A stretch of 64,000 bases of DNA from Tethya wilhelma (GCA_964030475.1 CAXIPT010000075.1:24741-88740), one strand, 5' to 3'; positions 25,190 through 37,663 are shown, counted from the first letter of the stretch. Numbers and translations: made by a program. The notes: generated by a model from the sequence alone, not told the origin.

Positions 25190-26370
25190 GTTGGCTGATT
25201 TGTCAAGCTAATGGTGAGGTGTATTGTGCTCACTGCAACTGTATGGCAGGACTAGGAGAAGCTTACACCCACATAGAAGCTATGTTGTTCTATTCGGAGG
25301 ATTCCACTAGGATGAATGGTACATCTACATGTACTCAGATTAGGTGTGAGTGGATAGTTCCATTGTTTCAGGACATTCCATATTTTCCTATTAAAAGGAT
25401 TGATTTTGCTCATTCAAGGCAAAAACTCGATTGTGAATCAGACATTTCCTTAATCGTTGAGTCTTGATTCAGCACAATATCAGCCTATTCAATTGCATGC
25501 ACGTGGATAGTTTAATTAAACGGCTTAGTGAATGTGGAACAAAACCAGCTGTTCTTTCTCTTTGCTCTGAATATTCCGACAAGTACATCCCAAAGTCTCA
25601 ATTATCTACTTTTCCTCAGCCTTTGCAGTCTCTGGATAGATCAGTGTATGCCAATCTTGCTTACCATGATCTTCTTGAAGCTTGTGAATCCATCCACATC
25701 ACTGGACGAATCACAGCATCTCAAATGAAATCAGTCTGTAGAACAAATATAACAATGCCATTGCAGAGCTTGATCAAATCCATCTGTTATCCAGAAGCAT
25801 TCAAATTTTCATCAGTTGCTATAAAGTACTAGTGGGGTTGTAAAAACATGAAGTCTTCTAATGAGATCATTACAAAACTAATGCAAGTGAAGATCACAGC
25901 AACTTACACATTAGTGAAAGTGGTCTCATTATCAATCCCAAATGGCCACATTTGGGTGCTTCACCAGATGGCATTATTAACTGTGGTTGTTGTGGAAAGG
26001 GAGTGTTGGAAATTAAGTGTCCATATTGCATACGATTTTCAGGTGCAAACTCAAATATTTGCATGATTGCAGTGTGAAGTACTGTGAGTTGTGTGTGCAC
26101 ATTTCCATCTACAGCAAGCAGAAATCATAGTATGCAGACTGAAAGAATTTTCCCAGATTTTAAGTTATGCATCAACTCTTCTACAGAATTTTTCCAAGCA
26201 TGTATTTTGCCAGAACTCTTGGGAAAATGGTATACTAGACCTCTAACTCATACAATTAAATTTAGTCACCCGCATTCTATACACCAATCTTCTACACCAT
26301 GTACATCTGAATCATCGATATCCTCACAGAAAAAACTGGTGTGTTATATAGTGACAAATTTGTTATTATG
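25190..26370 (+). pseudogene. SWIM + YqaJ-type nuclease-like gene, decayed
   Basis: Successive frame pieces match a protein family common in sponges, cnidarians and other animals: a SWIM-type finger (VYCAHCNCMAGLGEA at about 25220), a linker with GTKPAVLSL, then a YqaJ/lambda-exonuclease-like domain. The latter's diagnostic GASPDG...C..C.KGVLEIKCPYC is legible near 25950-26030, but in a different frame from its neighbours. The later motif ILPELLGKWYTRP is at about 26205. At least three frame changes and several stops break it. The SWIM finger has Tyr where the third metal-binding Cys is expected (GEAYTH). In some eukaryotic transposons such nucleases accompany the transposase. No TIRs were found here. 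Confidence 0.7.
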
Positions 26371-26721
26371 ATTGATATTCATTGTAACGGTGAGTGGATT
26401 ATTCCGCCAAGCAATTTTCAACTAGACTAGAAAACAAAATGGGACATTCTTTATTGCTTGTTTGCAATAAAAATCTAAAAATGAATTCAACATTCAATAT
26501 TCAATATCTATAGTTTTGAAAATATGTATTCAAAATATTTAATATTTAATATCCAATTTTTTAAAAAATGTATTCAATATTCAATATTCAATATCCAATT
26601 CTTGTAATCATGTTAACCAGGGTCAACTTTCATTTACAAATTCGCGCACACAAGTTTGCCCGGGCTGCGCCTGGTTGTGGGCGGGCCCCAGTGGCCTGTT
26701 GGCCGTGCGCGTGCGCGTGCC

Positions 26722-26810
26722 ATATAAAGCGGGATTACTGTACAAAATGGCCGCGATATTTTGAGAACCTCGATCGGAGCAGAGAGCACAGCTAGCTGTG
26801 TACAGTCCAT
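26722..26810 (+). promoter_or_regulatory. Candidate transposase promoter and 5' UTR
   Basis: A TATA-like CATATAAAGCGGG lies about 85 nt before the ATG, after a GC-rich stretch, and is followed by ACTGTACAAAATGGCCGC (YY1-like AAATGGC). The same arrangement stands at 41010-41098 in the second element. Transcription start not shown. Confidence 0.5.
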
Positions 26811-27535
26811 ATGGCAGTGTTAGAAAGTATTGCTGGCATTGAAAACTTGGTTCGTCGATTGATTCAAGACGAAAGAAGGAGCCATAGTTATGTGAGCCAG
26901 CTACTAAAGAGTCGTTATCCTAATTTAAGAGGTCTAAGTACTAGAAGTGTCGAAAGATTCTGTTCCCTCCACAACATATATGTTGTTTCAAGAGTTTCTG
27001 ATGCTCAGCTAGACGCCATTGTAAGGGATGCTGTTAGTAAGGTAATTATAGTTTTAAAACAAACGGGGCTAGGGTTAGGGACTCTGTATGCAGACCGAGC
27101 CTTGTAGTATAGTACATGTACATGCAGTGCATGGGGAGTATAGGCCTATTAAATTGAAATTATATATGAAACCCATATATACTGTATAATAATTTTTATA
27201 TGTATATAGGTTGGGCCATCGTATGGCCGTAAGACCTTTACTGGATTATTAGCTGCTGATGGAGTAAGAGTTGGTGAGAAAAGGGTGGGAAAATCCCTAG
27301 AACGTGTATCACAACCTTATCAAAACAGAAGAAGAGTCCACACTCATCGGCTAACCAACCCTGTGCCATATTCAGCTGACTATTTTGGTCAAAAGATTCA
27401 TATAGACCAAAATGAAAAGCTTGTTCAATTCGGCTGTACACATATTTGTGGAGTTGATGGTCGCAGTGGTGTAATTGTAGGATTTGCAACAATGCCCATC
27501 AAGAATAATGTTGACATTTATGAACACTTTTTCAA
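26811..27535 (+). pseudogene. IS3-like transposase, exons 1-2 only
   Basis: Exon 1 (26811-27041, 77 codons) encodes the helix-turn-helix part (SYVSQLLKSRYPNLRG, RSVERFC). Exon 2 (27210-27535) encodes the start of the integrase core (YFGQKIHIDQNEKL, first Asp; GVDGRSGVIVGF). Splice sites and exon lengths match the fuller copies at 37664-39735 and 41099-44383. The rest of the gene is missing at the homology break, so it is a truncated copy. It keeps three codons in exon 1 that are deleted in the 41099 copy. Confidence 0.8.
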
Positions 27536-28354
27536 GTGAGTTAATTATTGCTTTATACTGTGTGTTATAGACCCATTGCACGTGATGTCACAAGTCACAT
27601 GATATAACAAAAGTCGGCCATTTTGGAGGACCACTTTTAGTACACGAGCATGGGAAGAGTAGAAAGAATTGTTCCTGGAGCTCTTGGCACAGTCTATTGC
27701 AATTAACTTCTAACTTAGATTTATAGTACAAGGAGAATGGCTCGCTTCGCTCACCATCCTCCTTGCTTGCATGTGTGTGCTAGATCATTAATACTGTATC
27801 TACATGTATACTGAAATCATGCAACTTGTCTGACAGACAGCAAGTTGAAACTTCAAAGGGAAGCGTTCATGCTGCTACATGCAAGGCTGGGGACTGTAGA
27901 TCTAACCCAATATCTACTCTCTAGTGTGACTGTGTGAGTTTCTAAATCATAGATCCTCCAGCTTAGCTACCATCCTCTTGTTGCAATATCAACCTCAGCA
28001 CTTTGTGGTCTGAAAATTTTTGCTGGCCCGTGACGTCATAGATCAACTTCCGCCATTTTGCAATCAGCTGGCAAAAAAACTCGTTATCTGGCTAGCCGTG
28101 TTTCGTGTACAACGACAGAGAAGGAGACTCCTAGGAAAGAATCTTCCTCTGGCAAGTTAAGGACCGGCTCCCTAATTAAGGGAAAAAATTATTCGAGCTA
28201 AGAATATCTTTATCATTTAACATGCTCTCACCATGGTAACGCATGTGAATGATGCTCCGAACATCCTTAATGATTTGCCCTGGTTACCAGAGTCACATGA
28301 CCAATCTCATTATGAATATTCATGAAAATATCTTCAATTAAAATCCCGGAAATN

Positions 28355-28610
28355 GGTAAGAATGACAGGTCAAACTGTTTCATTCACTGGCATCAGCACT
28401 CTTGAATACTGTGTAATCATAGCAACTTGGTCTAAACTCTGTAAACCACTCTCCATCATCTATCTAATAGCTTCATTCTACCTCAAATAACTACAACTAA
28501 CATTTTTATTTCTCCTCACTAAGTCATCTATGTTTAGCATCGTTGTTCTCTATCCCTCTATAATCTATCATCATTCTCCCCTCAACTGTATCTATAGTCT
28601 CTCTCTTTCT

Positions 28611-28671
<61 letters not shown>

Positions 28672-29161
28672 CCTAGCTCTCCCTACGCTAAATTATTCTC
28701 TCTCTCTCTCTCTCTCTCTACGCTATTTATTCTATCTCTCCCTACGCTAAATTATGATTATAGTCATAGGCGCTCGCTCGCTCTCACTCACTCTCTCTGT
28801 CTCCTGAGCTACGCTCTAACTTACTCTATCTCTCCCTACGCTAAAATTATGACAATGATTCAGTAGAGTCATGCAGGCTCTCCCCGTCCCCGCTCTAGCT
28901 ATATCTAGCCAACGCTCTCTCACTCATGTAATATAACTTACCTTGTAAACTTTCGAGCGTCCTGACTCCTCCGATAATGATGACAACGATACTCTGTGGT
29001 GCTTTCTGTAAAATGTTTAGCTTCAGTGCTTTCACCACGTGGTCAAATTTATAATAGCGCGAGTTGAAATTTAGCGTCTAAGGTCACGGGGTCAACCAGA
29101 GATAGCGGAAGTAAAATGTAGGCGGAGCGTAAAGTGAAAAAAAAAATCCGGCCCTAAAGAG
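28355..29161 (+). repeat. Second assembled copy of the piggyBac 3' end
   Basis: Nearly identical to 23841-24619 but continuing to the true right terminus GGCCCTAAAGAG. Differences are mainly CT-repeat length and a small deletion, as expected from overlapping or allelic contigs. Confidence 0.85.
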
Positions 29162-32100
29162 TTAACACATGGAACATTTTCTTGGTGTAAAAAACATTGT
29201 TAGTAAAAAGCAAAGTTTTTTCACGGTAGATATAAAGAGAACTATTGTTTTTGAGTGACTATAGACTTAGAAAATTATCTAAGATCATAAAGTACACTTT
29301 TTACAAAAAAAGGTTATTTTGCCTTATTTTACACATTTAAGCACAAAAGAAACACTTTGGTGAAATTTTCATTTTGTGAAATTTTCCTCTTAGTGTATAA
29401 AACATTGTTAGTAAAAAACAAAGATTTATTACGGTAGATATGAAGAACTTTGTTTTATTGAGTGACTAGTACACAAAACTTTTTTTTTTCTTTGAAAACA
29501 CTTTTCAGCACAAAAGAAACACTTTAAAGAAATTTTACTATTTTCAATACATGGAACATTCTCTTGAAAAAAAAAATTGTTAGTAAAAAAAAAGTTTTTT
29601 CACAAAACGTTTATTTTGCCTTGAAAACACTTTACAGCACAAAATAAACACTTTTGTGAAATTTAACCTTTTTCAACACATGGAACATTTTCTTGGTGTA
29701 AAAAACAATTGTAGTAAAAAACGAATTTTTCTAACGGAAGAGATAAAGAACTAAGTGTTTTTGACGGACTATGGACTTTGAATACAGGTTTTGCAAAAAA
29801 CGTTTACTTTGCATTGAAAACACTTTTCAGCACAAAATAAATACTTTTGTGTTATTTTATTTTTCTCAACACATGGAACATTCTCTTGGTGTAAAAAAAC
29901 ATTTTTGGTGAAAAACAAAGTTTTCTTATGGTAGAGTTAAAGAACTTAATTTTTTGAAGTGACTATACACTTTGAAAATTTTGTAAGACCATAAAGTACA
30001 CTTTTTACAAAAAACGTTTATTTTGCCGCGAAAACACATTTCAACAAAAAAGAAACACTTTTGTGAATTTTTTCTTTTTTAAACACATGGAAAATTCTCT
30101 TGGTGTAAAAGACATTATTAGTTTTTTCGCCGAATAGATAAAGAACTTAGTGTTTTTGAGTGACTAAAGACTTAAAATAATTTCTAAGACCATAAATTAC
30201 AGTTTTTGCAAAAAAAGTTTATTTTGTCTTAAAAAATCTTTTCAAGACAAAAGAAACACTTTTGTGATATTTTACTTTTCTCAACATATGGAACATTGTA
30301 TTAACATTGTTAGTAAAAAGCAAAGTTTTTTCACGTTATAAATAAAGAACTTAGTTTTTTGAGTGACAACTTTTCTAAGAGCATAAAGTACGCAAAACGT
30401 TTATTTTGTCTTGAAAACACTTTTCAGCACAAAAGAAACACATTTGTGAAATTTTACCTTTTTCAACGCATGGAACATTTTCTTGGTGTAAAAAACATAG
30501 CTTGTGAAAACAAAGTTTTCTCACAGTAGAGAAAAATTCTTAGTTTTTTGGTTACTATGTACTTAGAAAATTTTCTAAGAGCATAAAGTACACTATTTAC
30601 AAAAAACGTTTATTTTTACTCGAAAACACTTTTCAGCACAAAAGAAACAATTTTGTGATATTTTACTTTTCTTAACACTTAGAAGATTCTCTTGGTGTAA
30701 AAACATTGTTAGATAAAAACAAAGTTTTCTCACGGTAGAGATAAAGAACTTCATTTTTTTTAAATGACTAAAGAGTTAGAAAATTTTTTAAGACACTGAA
30801 GTACAATATTCACAAAAAACGCTTATTTTTGCTTGAAAACATTTTCGTTTACAAAAGAAACACTTTTATGAAAAATAACTGTTTTAAACACATGGAACAT
30901 TCTCTTGGTGTAAAGAACATTGTTAGCAAAAAACAAAGTTTTTTCATGGCAGAGATAAAAAACTAAGTTTTATTGAGTGACTATGGACTTAGAAAATTTT
31001 CTAAGACAATAAAGTACACAAAACCTTTATTTTGCTTTGATTATACATTTCAGCTCAAAAGAAACACTTTTGAAAAATTTTACTATTTTTAACACATGGA
31101 ACATTCTCTTACTAAAAAAAACATTGTTAGTAAAAAAAAAACTTTTTTCACGGAACAGATAAACAACTTAGTGTTTTTTAGTGACTATGTACTTAGAAAA
31201 TTTTCTTAGACGATAAAGTACACTTTTTGCAAAAAACTTTTATTTTGTCTCAAGAACACTTTTCAGGACAAAAGAAACACTTTTGTGATATTTTATTTTT
31301 CTAAACACAAGGAACATTCTATTGGTGTAAAAAACGTTGTTAGTAAAAAGCAAAGTTTTTTCACAGTAGATATAAAGAATTTAGTGTTTTTGAGTGACTA
31401 GGTACTTAGAAAAAGTTTCTAAGATCATAAAGTACACGTTTTGCAAAAAACATTTATTTTGTCTTATAAACATATTTCAGGACAAAAGAAACACTTTTGT
31501 GATATTTTATTTTTCTCAACTCTTGGAACATTCTCTTGGTGTAAAGAACATTGTTAGCAAAAAACAAAGTTTTTTCATGGCAGAGATAAAGAACTAAGTT
31601 TTATTGAGTGACTATGGATTTAGAAAATTTTCTAAGACCATATAATACACTTTTTGCAAAAAATGCTAATTTGCCTTGAAAACACTTTTCAGCACAAAAT
31701 AAACACTTTTGTAATATTTTATTTTTGTCAACACATGAAACATTCTATTGGTGTAAAAAATATTATTTGTAAAAAGCAAAGTTATTTCACGGTAGATATA
31801 AAAATTTTAGTGTTTTTGACGGACTATGGACTTTGAATATACGTTTTGCAAAAAACGTTTATTTTGCAATGAAAACCCTTTTCAGCACAAAATTAACACT
31901 TTTGTGTTATTTTATTTTCTGAACACATGGAACATTTTCTTAATGTAAAAAGAATTTTTGGTGAAAAACAAAATTTTCTCTCTGTAGAGATTAAGAACTT
32001 AATTTTTGATGTGACCATACACTTTGAAAATTTTCTAAGACCATAAAGTACACTATTTACAAAAAACGTTTATTTTTCCTCGAAAACACTTTTCAGCACA

Positions 32101-33130
32101 AAGAAACAATTTTGTGATATTTTACTTATCTTAACACTTGGAACATTCTCTTGGTGTAAAAAACATTGTTGGATAAATACAAAGTTTTCTCACGGTAGAG
32201 ATGAAGAACTTCTTTTTTGTTAAATGACTATGGACTTAGAAAATTTTTTAAGACACTGAAGTACAATATTCACAAAAAAACGTTTATTTTTGCTTGAAAA
32301 CATTTTTGTTCACAAAAGAAACACTTTTGTGAAAAATAACTGTTTTAAACACATGGAACATTCTCTTGGTGTAAAGAACATTGTTAGCAAAAAACAAAGT
32401 TTTTCATGGCAGAGATAAACAACTAAGTTTTATTGAGTGATTATGGACTTAGAAAATTTTCTAAGACAATAAAGTACACAAAACCTTTATTTTGCTTTGA
32501 ATATACTTTTCAGCTCAAAAGAAACACTTTTGAAAAATTTTACTATTTTCAACACATGGAACATTCTCTTAGTAAAAAAACATTGTTAGTAAAAAACAAA
32601 GTTTTTTCACGGAAGAGATAAAGAACTTAATTTTTGAAGTGACCATACACTTTGAACACTTTTGGAAATTTTTCTTTTTTCAACACTTGGAACATTTTCT
32701 TGGAGTAAAAAACAATGCTAGTGAAAACAAAGTTTTCTCATGGTAGAGATAAATAACTTAGTTTTTTGGTTAGTATGTACTTAGAAAATTTTCTAAGACC
32801 ATAAAGTAAACTTTTTACAAGAAACCTTTATTTTAGTTTGAAAATTCTTTTCAGCTCAAAAGATACACTTTTGAAAAATTTTCCTATTTTCAACACATGG
32901 AACATTCTCTTGGTAAAAAAAACATTGTTAGTAAAAAACAAAGTTTTTTCACGTAAGAGATTAAGAACTTGGTGTTTTTTAGTGAATATGGACTTAGAAT
33001 ATTTTCTAAGACCATAAAGTACACGTTTTGCAAAAAACATTTATTTTGTCTTATAAACACTTTTCAGGACAAAAGAAACACTTTGGTGATATTTTATTTT
33101 TTTCAACTCTTGGAACATTCTATTGGTGTA
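29162..33130 (+). repeat. Satellite array, block 2
   Basis: About nineteen monomers of the same family as 17203-19237, with monomer spacing mostly 190-220 bp and a few shortened units. It begins exactly at the TTAA after the piggyBac right end and stops at GGTGTA, the target site of the two-gene transposon. Confidence 0.92.
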
Positions 33131-33164
33131 GGTGCATGTATGTTTAGGCCAATCAATATTCAAA
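33131..33164 (+). repeat. Left terminal inverted repeat
   Basis: Thirty-four bases identical in inverse to 40141-40174. The outermost bases are GGTG. The preceding six bases GGTGTA are the target duplication. Confidence 0.95.
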
Positions 33165-35428
33165 TCACTTGAAAAATTAAATGGCTCTTAAAGAGACTAC
33201 TTTATTTTTCAAAACATTTAAAATTGCATGTGGAAATCAATATTCAATTTTCATCTCGGACATCCACTTCTTTATAATCTGGACATGTTGTAAATTAAGT
33301 TGACAGTGTGGAATCAATTTTCAATTTTTATTCTTTGCCTCCAAATCTAGTAAGCTATTTAGAGTAAAACAATCAAATTGAAATATTGAATTATCTATAC
33401 CTTGTACTCTAAGTAGTTGATAGACCTCATATGCATTGCCCGGCCCCCGATGCACGTACGCAGCGCAGCACGAGTATATAGCTTCGACGACCCCTTTCCA
33501 AATTGTCCAATGGGCCATGTACGGTAGTCAGGACAGGGCTCTGGGGTTCTGCAGTCAGCTAGTGAACGTGTGAGGAAGATCATAGTCATACCCCAGCGCC
33601 TACTTACAATGCTACCATACAAAGAGTGCGTATGTACACTGAGAGGCTGAGCCTAAAGAAGCTGATTCTACCGGTCAACCCACGAACATGGCCCGGGTAA
33701 ACTATCAATTGATGATTATATCATCCATGATATTGTGTAAATTATAAATTCAAACTGTTCCTGCTGAGAAGTGGCCCTGCAACTCCGAGCTAGTTCTATC
33801 ACTGTCCTGACTGTTACCCTTGTCACTCATGCACTCGTATCTCTCTAGTTTCGTGCTTTGCATTATTTTATTTCGGTAACCCTTTACCTTCTTGAAGCGC
33901 ACGTGCATAACATGTGAAATCACAAGACTGGCATGTCAATGCTAGCAGCTTTAGAAATAAGTAAGTACTGAAAATGGAGTAGATAGAAAAATGAAGTGAC
34001 TAAAGATACAAGATCATGTGATCACTCATGAATTTACAAGGAATCAAGTGACAAAAGAATTGGCAGTAACAGCATTGAGCCTGTAGTAGGTTAACTTAAC
34101 AGTCGCAAACAAAATCAGATGAATAAATGAGTTGATGAAGTCAAAGTTAATCCTGCTGTCATAGACATGACAAAGTTACTGATCAGCATCACCACGAGTC
34201 TCATTGTGAGTAAGAGACTTGATTGCACCCAAGCAATCATCAAAGCCCCTCAGGACACATGCTTGGTCAACAGCTCTTACAGCTCGACATTTCGGACAGC
34301 ATCGGGAATCCATATTAGGGAGATACCACTGGTCCAGACAGGCCTTACAGCCAATGACAGAATTGCAACATTTTGCAAACATTACTGGTGGTGTAATAAT
34401 CTCCTGACATATTGTGCAACTGAAAGTTGCAGTGAGTAAAGCTTGAAAGGCAACAGGGATTCTGGGCTCTTCTATCAGAGCCTGACAAATTTCCATGTGT
34501 ACCTTTATATCATCTCAAACAGCTTTAATCTCGGTCAACAATGCAGAGATTTTTTTCCTTTTGAACGATGTTTCGTCGTCACTGTCGTCTGTAGAAGAAA
34601 AGCTTGCTTGGGCCTTAGCTTTACGCTTCCGATCATTTCGAAGTTCCGCTTCCTTAATTGCAAATATTTTACGAGAGCCAACCTTCCAAAACTTTAATCC
34701 TGTAATAATATAAAGCAGCTACAAATCAATAACAGATCGACATAGAATGAGAAAAATTAAGGTCAGAGTACACTACCAGCACATACAAGAAACTAAATAG
34801 ATTACTACAATTATGTTATGTACAAAGTTCACCTTGAGTTGCATGGCTATCCTCAATTTTCAAGCCATCCGCAGTAGCAAGGACATAGTCTTTGCCCCAT
34901 TTATTCTGTACAACCATCGTTATATATACCACGTTTGCTGTGGACTCATTCAACTCAACAAAGAGCTGATTAAGAGCTTGGAATTCAATACGGCCGCTTG
35001 GAGATCTTTTAGGTAGGACCCTTGCTTGCATAACTTTTACATTGGCAGTACTACCTCTTTTGATAGCAGAGATAAATGGTCGATTAGGTTGAACTTGGCC
35101 AAAAGTGGAAACATGCCCTCCTTGATTGATAGAGGTGCTATCGGAAGTGACTGGTACACTGCTATTTTCTGTAAATGGAGATCCTTCAACAATAAAGTTT
35201 GAAATGAGGGATGGCACATCGTCAGCAAAAACAAATCTATCCCCACTAGAATCTGGAAAGAATGCACGATGACCTCCATCCTCCTTAAGCCACACTGTAT
35301 TTTGCTGCAGCTATATAAACAGAAACAAATAATACAATTAATTTTAATAATGTTAAGCAAAATAATTTTTGCTTGCCAAGCATGCATACATTAACGGTCC
35401 ATGCAATACTGATTTACGTTAATTACTG

Positions 35429-35667
35429 TATAGCCCGAAAATTTGGCAAGGAATTTAATTTGGCGAATTGGCGAATGGTGACCACCATTACCAATTAACG
35501 AGCAGAAAACCCGTGCAGGTCAAGCTAGCTTTAGCAGTTTTGGCACTAAAAGATTCTCTACTGTCCCATTATTGCAGTCTGAATGCTCACAAGGTTTGTT
35601 GTTTGTAACTAGAGCATAACCTCCAAAAATGTGCTTTGAGCAAAATTCGCCAAATTTTCCGGCTATA
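35429..35667. mobile_element. Short TIR element (MITE) in intron
   Basis: The left TATAGCCCGAAAATTTGGC and the right inverse (GCCAAATTTTCCGGCTATA) frame 239 bp of non-coding DNA with TA at both ends. It lies in intron 1 of the RING-like gene, so it arrived after the host transposon formed. Confidence 0.6.
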
Positions 35668-36164
35668 CGATATATAAAAAAGTGCATGTTAATTAACTTT
35701 CGACATCTGAACATGGGCATTGAGGGTTACTGTAGTCAGTTGGTATGTGTGTGTGTGTGTGTGTGTCTTCAGTGAAAACTGAAGAGTGATGGCAGTAACT
35801 GTCAAAGTAGCGATATGTACACAGTATAAATCATAAAAAGTAAATTTGACTTTTTCCCTCAAACTGTCTAATTACTGCATTTTTCACGCTTTTTGAACAG
35901 ACAATTTGTATGCCATGTCTATCACAATGCATGTACATATGATCGATCATCAGTTTGCTGGTGGAAGCATCAATTGAAGGTTGTCTCAACGCCTATAGAT
36001 ACTGCTAGCTACTCATCATTTTGTAGATTTTCTATATAATATTATCATATCCAGTGTCCTCTAGCAAGCTCAAAGTTCATGACTACTGGTAGATTCACCC
36101 AGGATGTGTGAGGATGCATCATTGATCATATACTGCATAATAATTATGGCATCAAGGGTTAGGC

Positions 36165-36780
36165 ACCTTGGTGCCTTTTTATTTTTCATAGGAAGCACTC
36201 TAGTCCCATGCCACTAGAGTGCTGATAAAACCAGCCAACCACTTCGAAAAAATGAAAGCACCTATGGTGCACAAGCCTCGACGCACTCATATAGCATGCA
36301 AAACTAAACATACACAACATTGCAGTGTACAAAGGAGACAATGAGTACTGAGACCCATGAAAATGAGCAAATTATAGACGTTGGTCTAGTCTATCCCATG
36401 GCATCTTGAAATGGCAAAATAACTTCCAATTGACCTGTGGTGGGCAATCAAGGATGTCAGCTTACTGAGCTCCAGTCAGTCCACGGTCAGCCTGGCTGCC
36501 TAGTGAAACTGACTCTATTAAAGTTAGCCGGGCAGAAATTCATTGAATGGTAAAAATTCTAACGATATTACACTTCACTGAGTATATGATGTAAAATAAG
36601 TATCTGCAGTGTAACTGGTTTTACATTGGCAGGTCACAGCCATCATAATAGCTACTGCCATCACCCTATATATGGATGCTGACTGACTGAGCCTGTCAAG
36701 CACTGCACAATTTGAAGTTCACACATAAAAAAAAATGCACATATAGCTAAGCACGCGCCGAGGTTTAAATAAACGTTAAA
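36165..36780. repeat. Dispersed repeat family R, copy C
   Basis: AATGAAAGCACCTATGGTGCACAAGCCTC-type start at 36251, with a reversed related phrase (GGCACCTTGGTGCC) at about 36168 and the right-end relative GCACGCGCCGAGG near 36755. Sits in intron 1 of the RING-like gene. No coding potential. Confidence 0.5.
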
Positions 36781-36943
36781 CCGTGTGATGGGCAAAATGA
36801 AAACCAGTTGGGCTATATAAAAAAAACAACAAAAACTGAAACATCTCTAGTAACATAATGTCAATTAGCTATTTACCACGAGCTACCAAGGTTGCTAAAA
36901 TTATAGCTCTAGCAGCACTAGCAAATAGCTTCTAGCCCGGCGT

Positions 36944-37004
36944 CGTGCTAGTCTGGCTTGCCACTGAGACTCTTGGAGTCGTAGGGCAAGCCAGACTAGC
37001 GTCG
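36944..37004. repeat. Hairpin
   Basis: GCTAGTCTGGCTTGCC and its exact inverse GGCAAGCCAGACTAGC enclose a loop of about 22 nt in intron 1. It may be the core of a small palindromic repeat. Confidence 0.75.
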
Positions 37005-37663
37005 TGCGCACTGACTCAGTATACTTAGTTTCTCTAGTTATAAGCTAAATACATGCAGACAGACACACAAAACACAGGGGAAAAAATTGTACACACTGAC
37101 ATAATCGAAAAACAACAAACATAAAGCTTACTGAAAAGGCTGTGGCCACGCACTGTGGTGTAGCTTGGTCAACGTCGATTTCTATTCTTTCGTGCCCATC
37201 TCTGGTCAGAGAGATACAATTAAGTCCAGGAATACTGAACGCCATTGGCTTGTAGCTTGCTATTCGATTCGTACTTCGGCTTCTTAAACCTCTGCTTCTT
37301 CTTCGACGCTTCGATGTGCAGAGACAATTTGGCGGTCTTTTTTTTTACCAAATTTGGCAACTATCTATAAATGGCCGGCCATGTGGCTACCGCGTGCACG
37401 TGGGTAGGCCGGCCTAGCGGTTTAATTATATAGATAGCTACCTAGACCCGGAATTCCCAGCATAGCTGTTCTGTGTGTTTCTCCAGGTCATCATCACTAC
37501 TGACAGAGTGTTTGGTGCCTTTAACACTTCAGAACTTCAGAGGCTAGATGAGATTATAGTTTAAGGAAGTAGTTGGTTATGTGTGGTGTACTACATGACA
37601 TTGTATACCTTGGTCAAATTTCATCAAATAAAAAATACAATCCAACAATACAGAATTTGTATA

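Larger units (their letters stand above)
26389..28145 (+). mobile_element. Partial copy of the two-gene (IS3-like) element
   Basis: It starts GGTGAGTGGATTATTCCGCC and is almost identical to 40642-42415. It covers the left TIR with ATTCAAT repeats, promoter, transposase exons 1 and 2 and most of intron 2. Homology stops near 28145. It lies in the probable misplaced contig, so it may be a separate insertion or an alternative haplotype. Confidence 0.8.
24620..28354. other. Probable misplaced contig between two single-N joins
   Basis: Single Ns stand at 24620 and 28354. The sequence just before (about 23841-24619) is nearly identical to the sequence just after (28355-29138); both are the piggyBac 3' region. 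The intervening 3.7 kb has no relation to piggyBac and carries parts of other elements. The simplest reading is that the flanking contigs overlap and this one was wrongly placed between them. Gene order across it should not be trusted. Confidence 0.8.
19242..29161 (+). mobile_element. piggyBac element 2 in the satellite (includes a probable misplaced contig)
   Basis: The left end CTCTTTAGGGCCGATAGCGG follows TTAA (19238-19241). The right end ...GGCCCTAAAGAG precedes TTAA (29162-29165). Satellite monomer sequence resumes immediately on both sides, giving a clean insertion. The terminal region contains a small hairpin (GCGGATAAATCCGC). Inside is an eight-exon transposase gene (19445-23844) and a CT-rich 3' region. 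The apparent 9.9-kb length is inflated: 24620-28354 is bounded by single Ns, and the sequence after it repeats the sequence before it. The true element is probably near 5.4 kb. Confidence 0.85.
34176..37245 (-). pseudogene. All-Cys RING-like protein of the transposon, one premature stop
   Basis: Three exons: 37245-37132 (38 codons, SLTRDGHERIEIDVDQ), 35310-34833 (TVWLKEDGGHRAFF... through NKWGKDYVL and GLKIED) and 34699-34176. Exon lengths sum to 372 codons in one frame. Exon 3 starts GLKFWKVGSRKIFAIK, has a Lys/Asp-rich stretch, then a RING-like domain with cysteines CTIC, AKCC, GCKAC and CCPKCRA. Cys occupies positions where classical RINGs have His. An in-frame TGA at 34515-34517 lies between the basic stretch and the RING; otherwise the frame is open to the stop at 34176. 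A relative with the same exon plan is at 45164-48269. RING domains usually recruit ubiquitin E2 enzymes; the role in transposition is unknown. Intron 1 (35311-37131) contains smaller repeats. Confidence 0.8.

Noticed and set aside
26811..27535. Possible independent intact transposase
   Set aside because: Only exons 1 and 2 are present; homology to the full gene ends at about 28145 before exon 3.
29166..33130. Regular repeats considered as a CRISPR-like array
   Set aside because: Units are contiguous, about 200-215 bp, without unique spacers, in an intron-containing animal genome.
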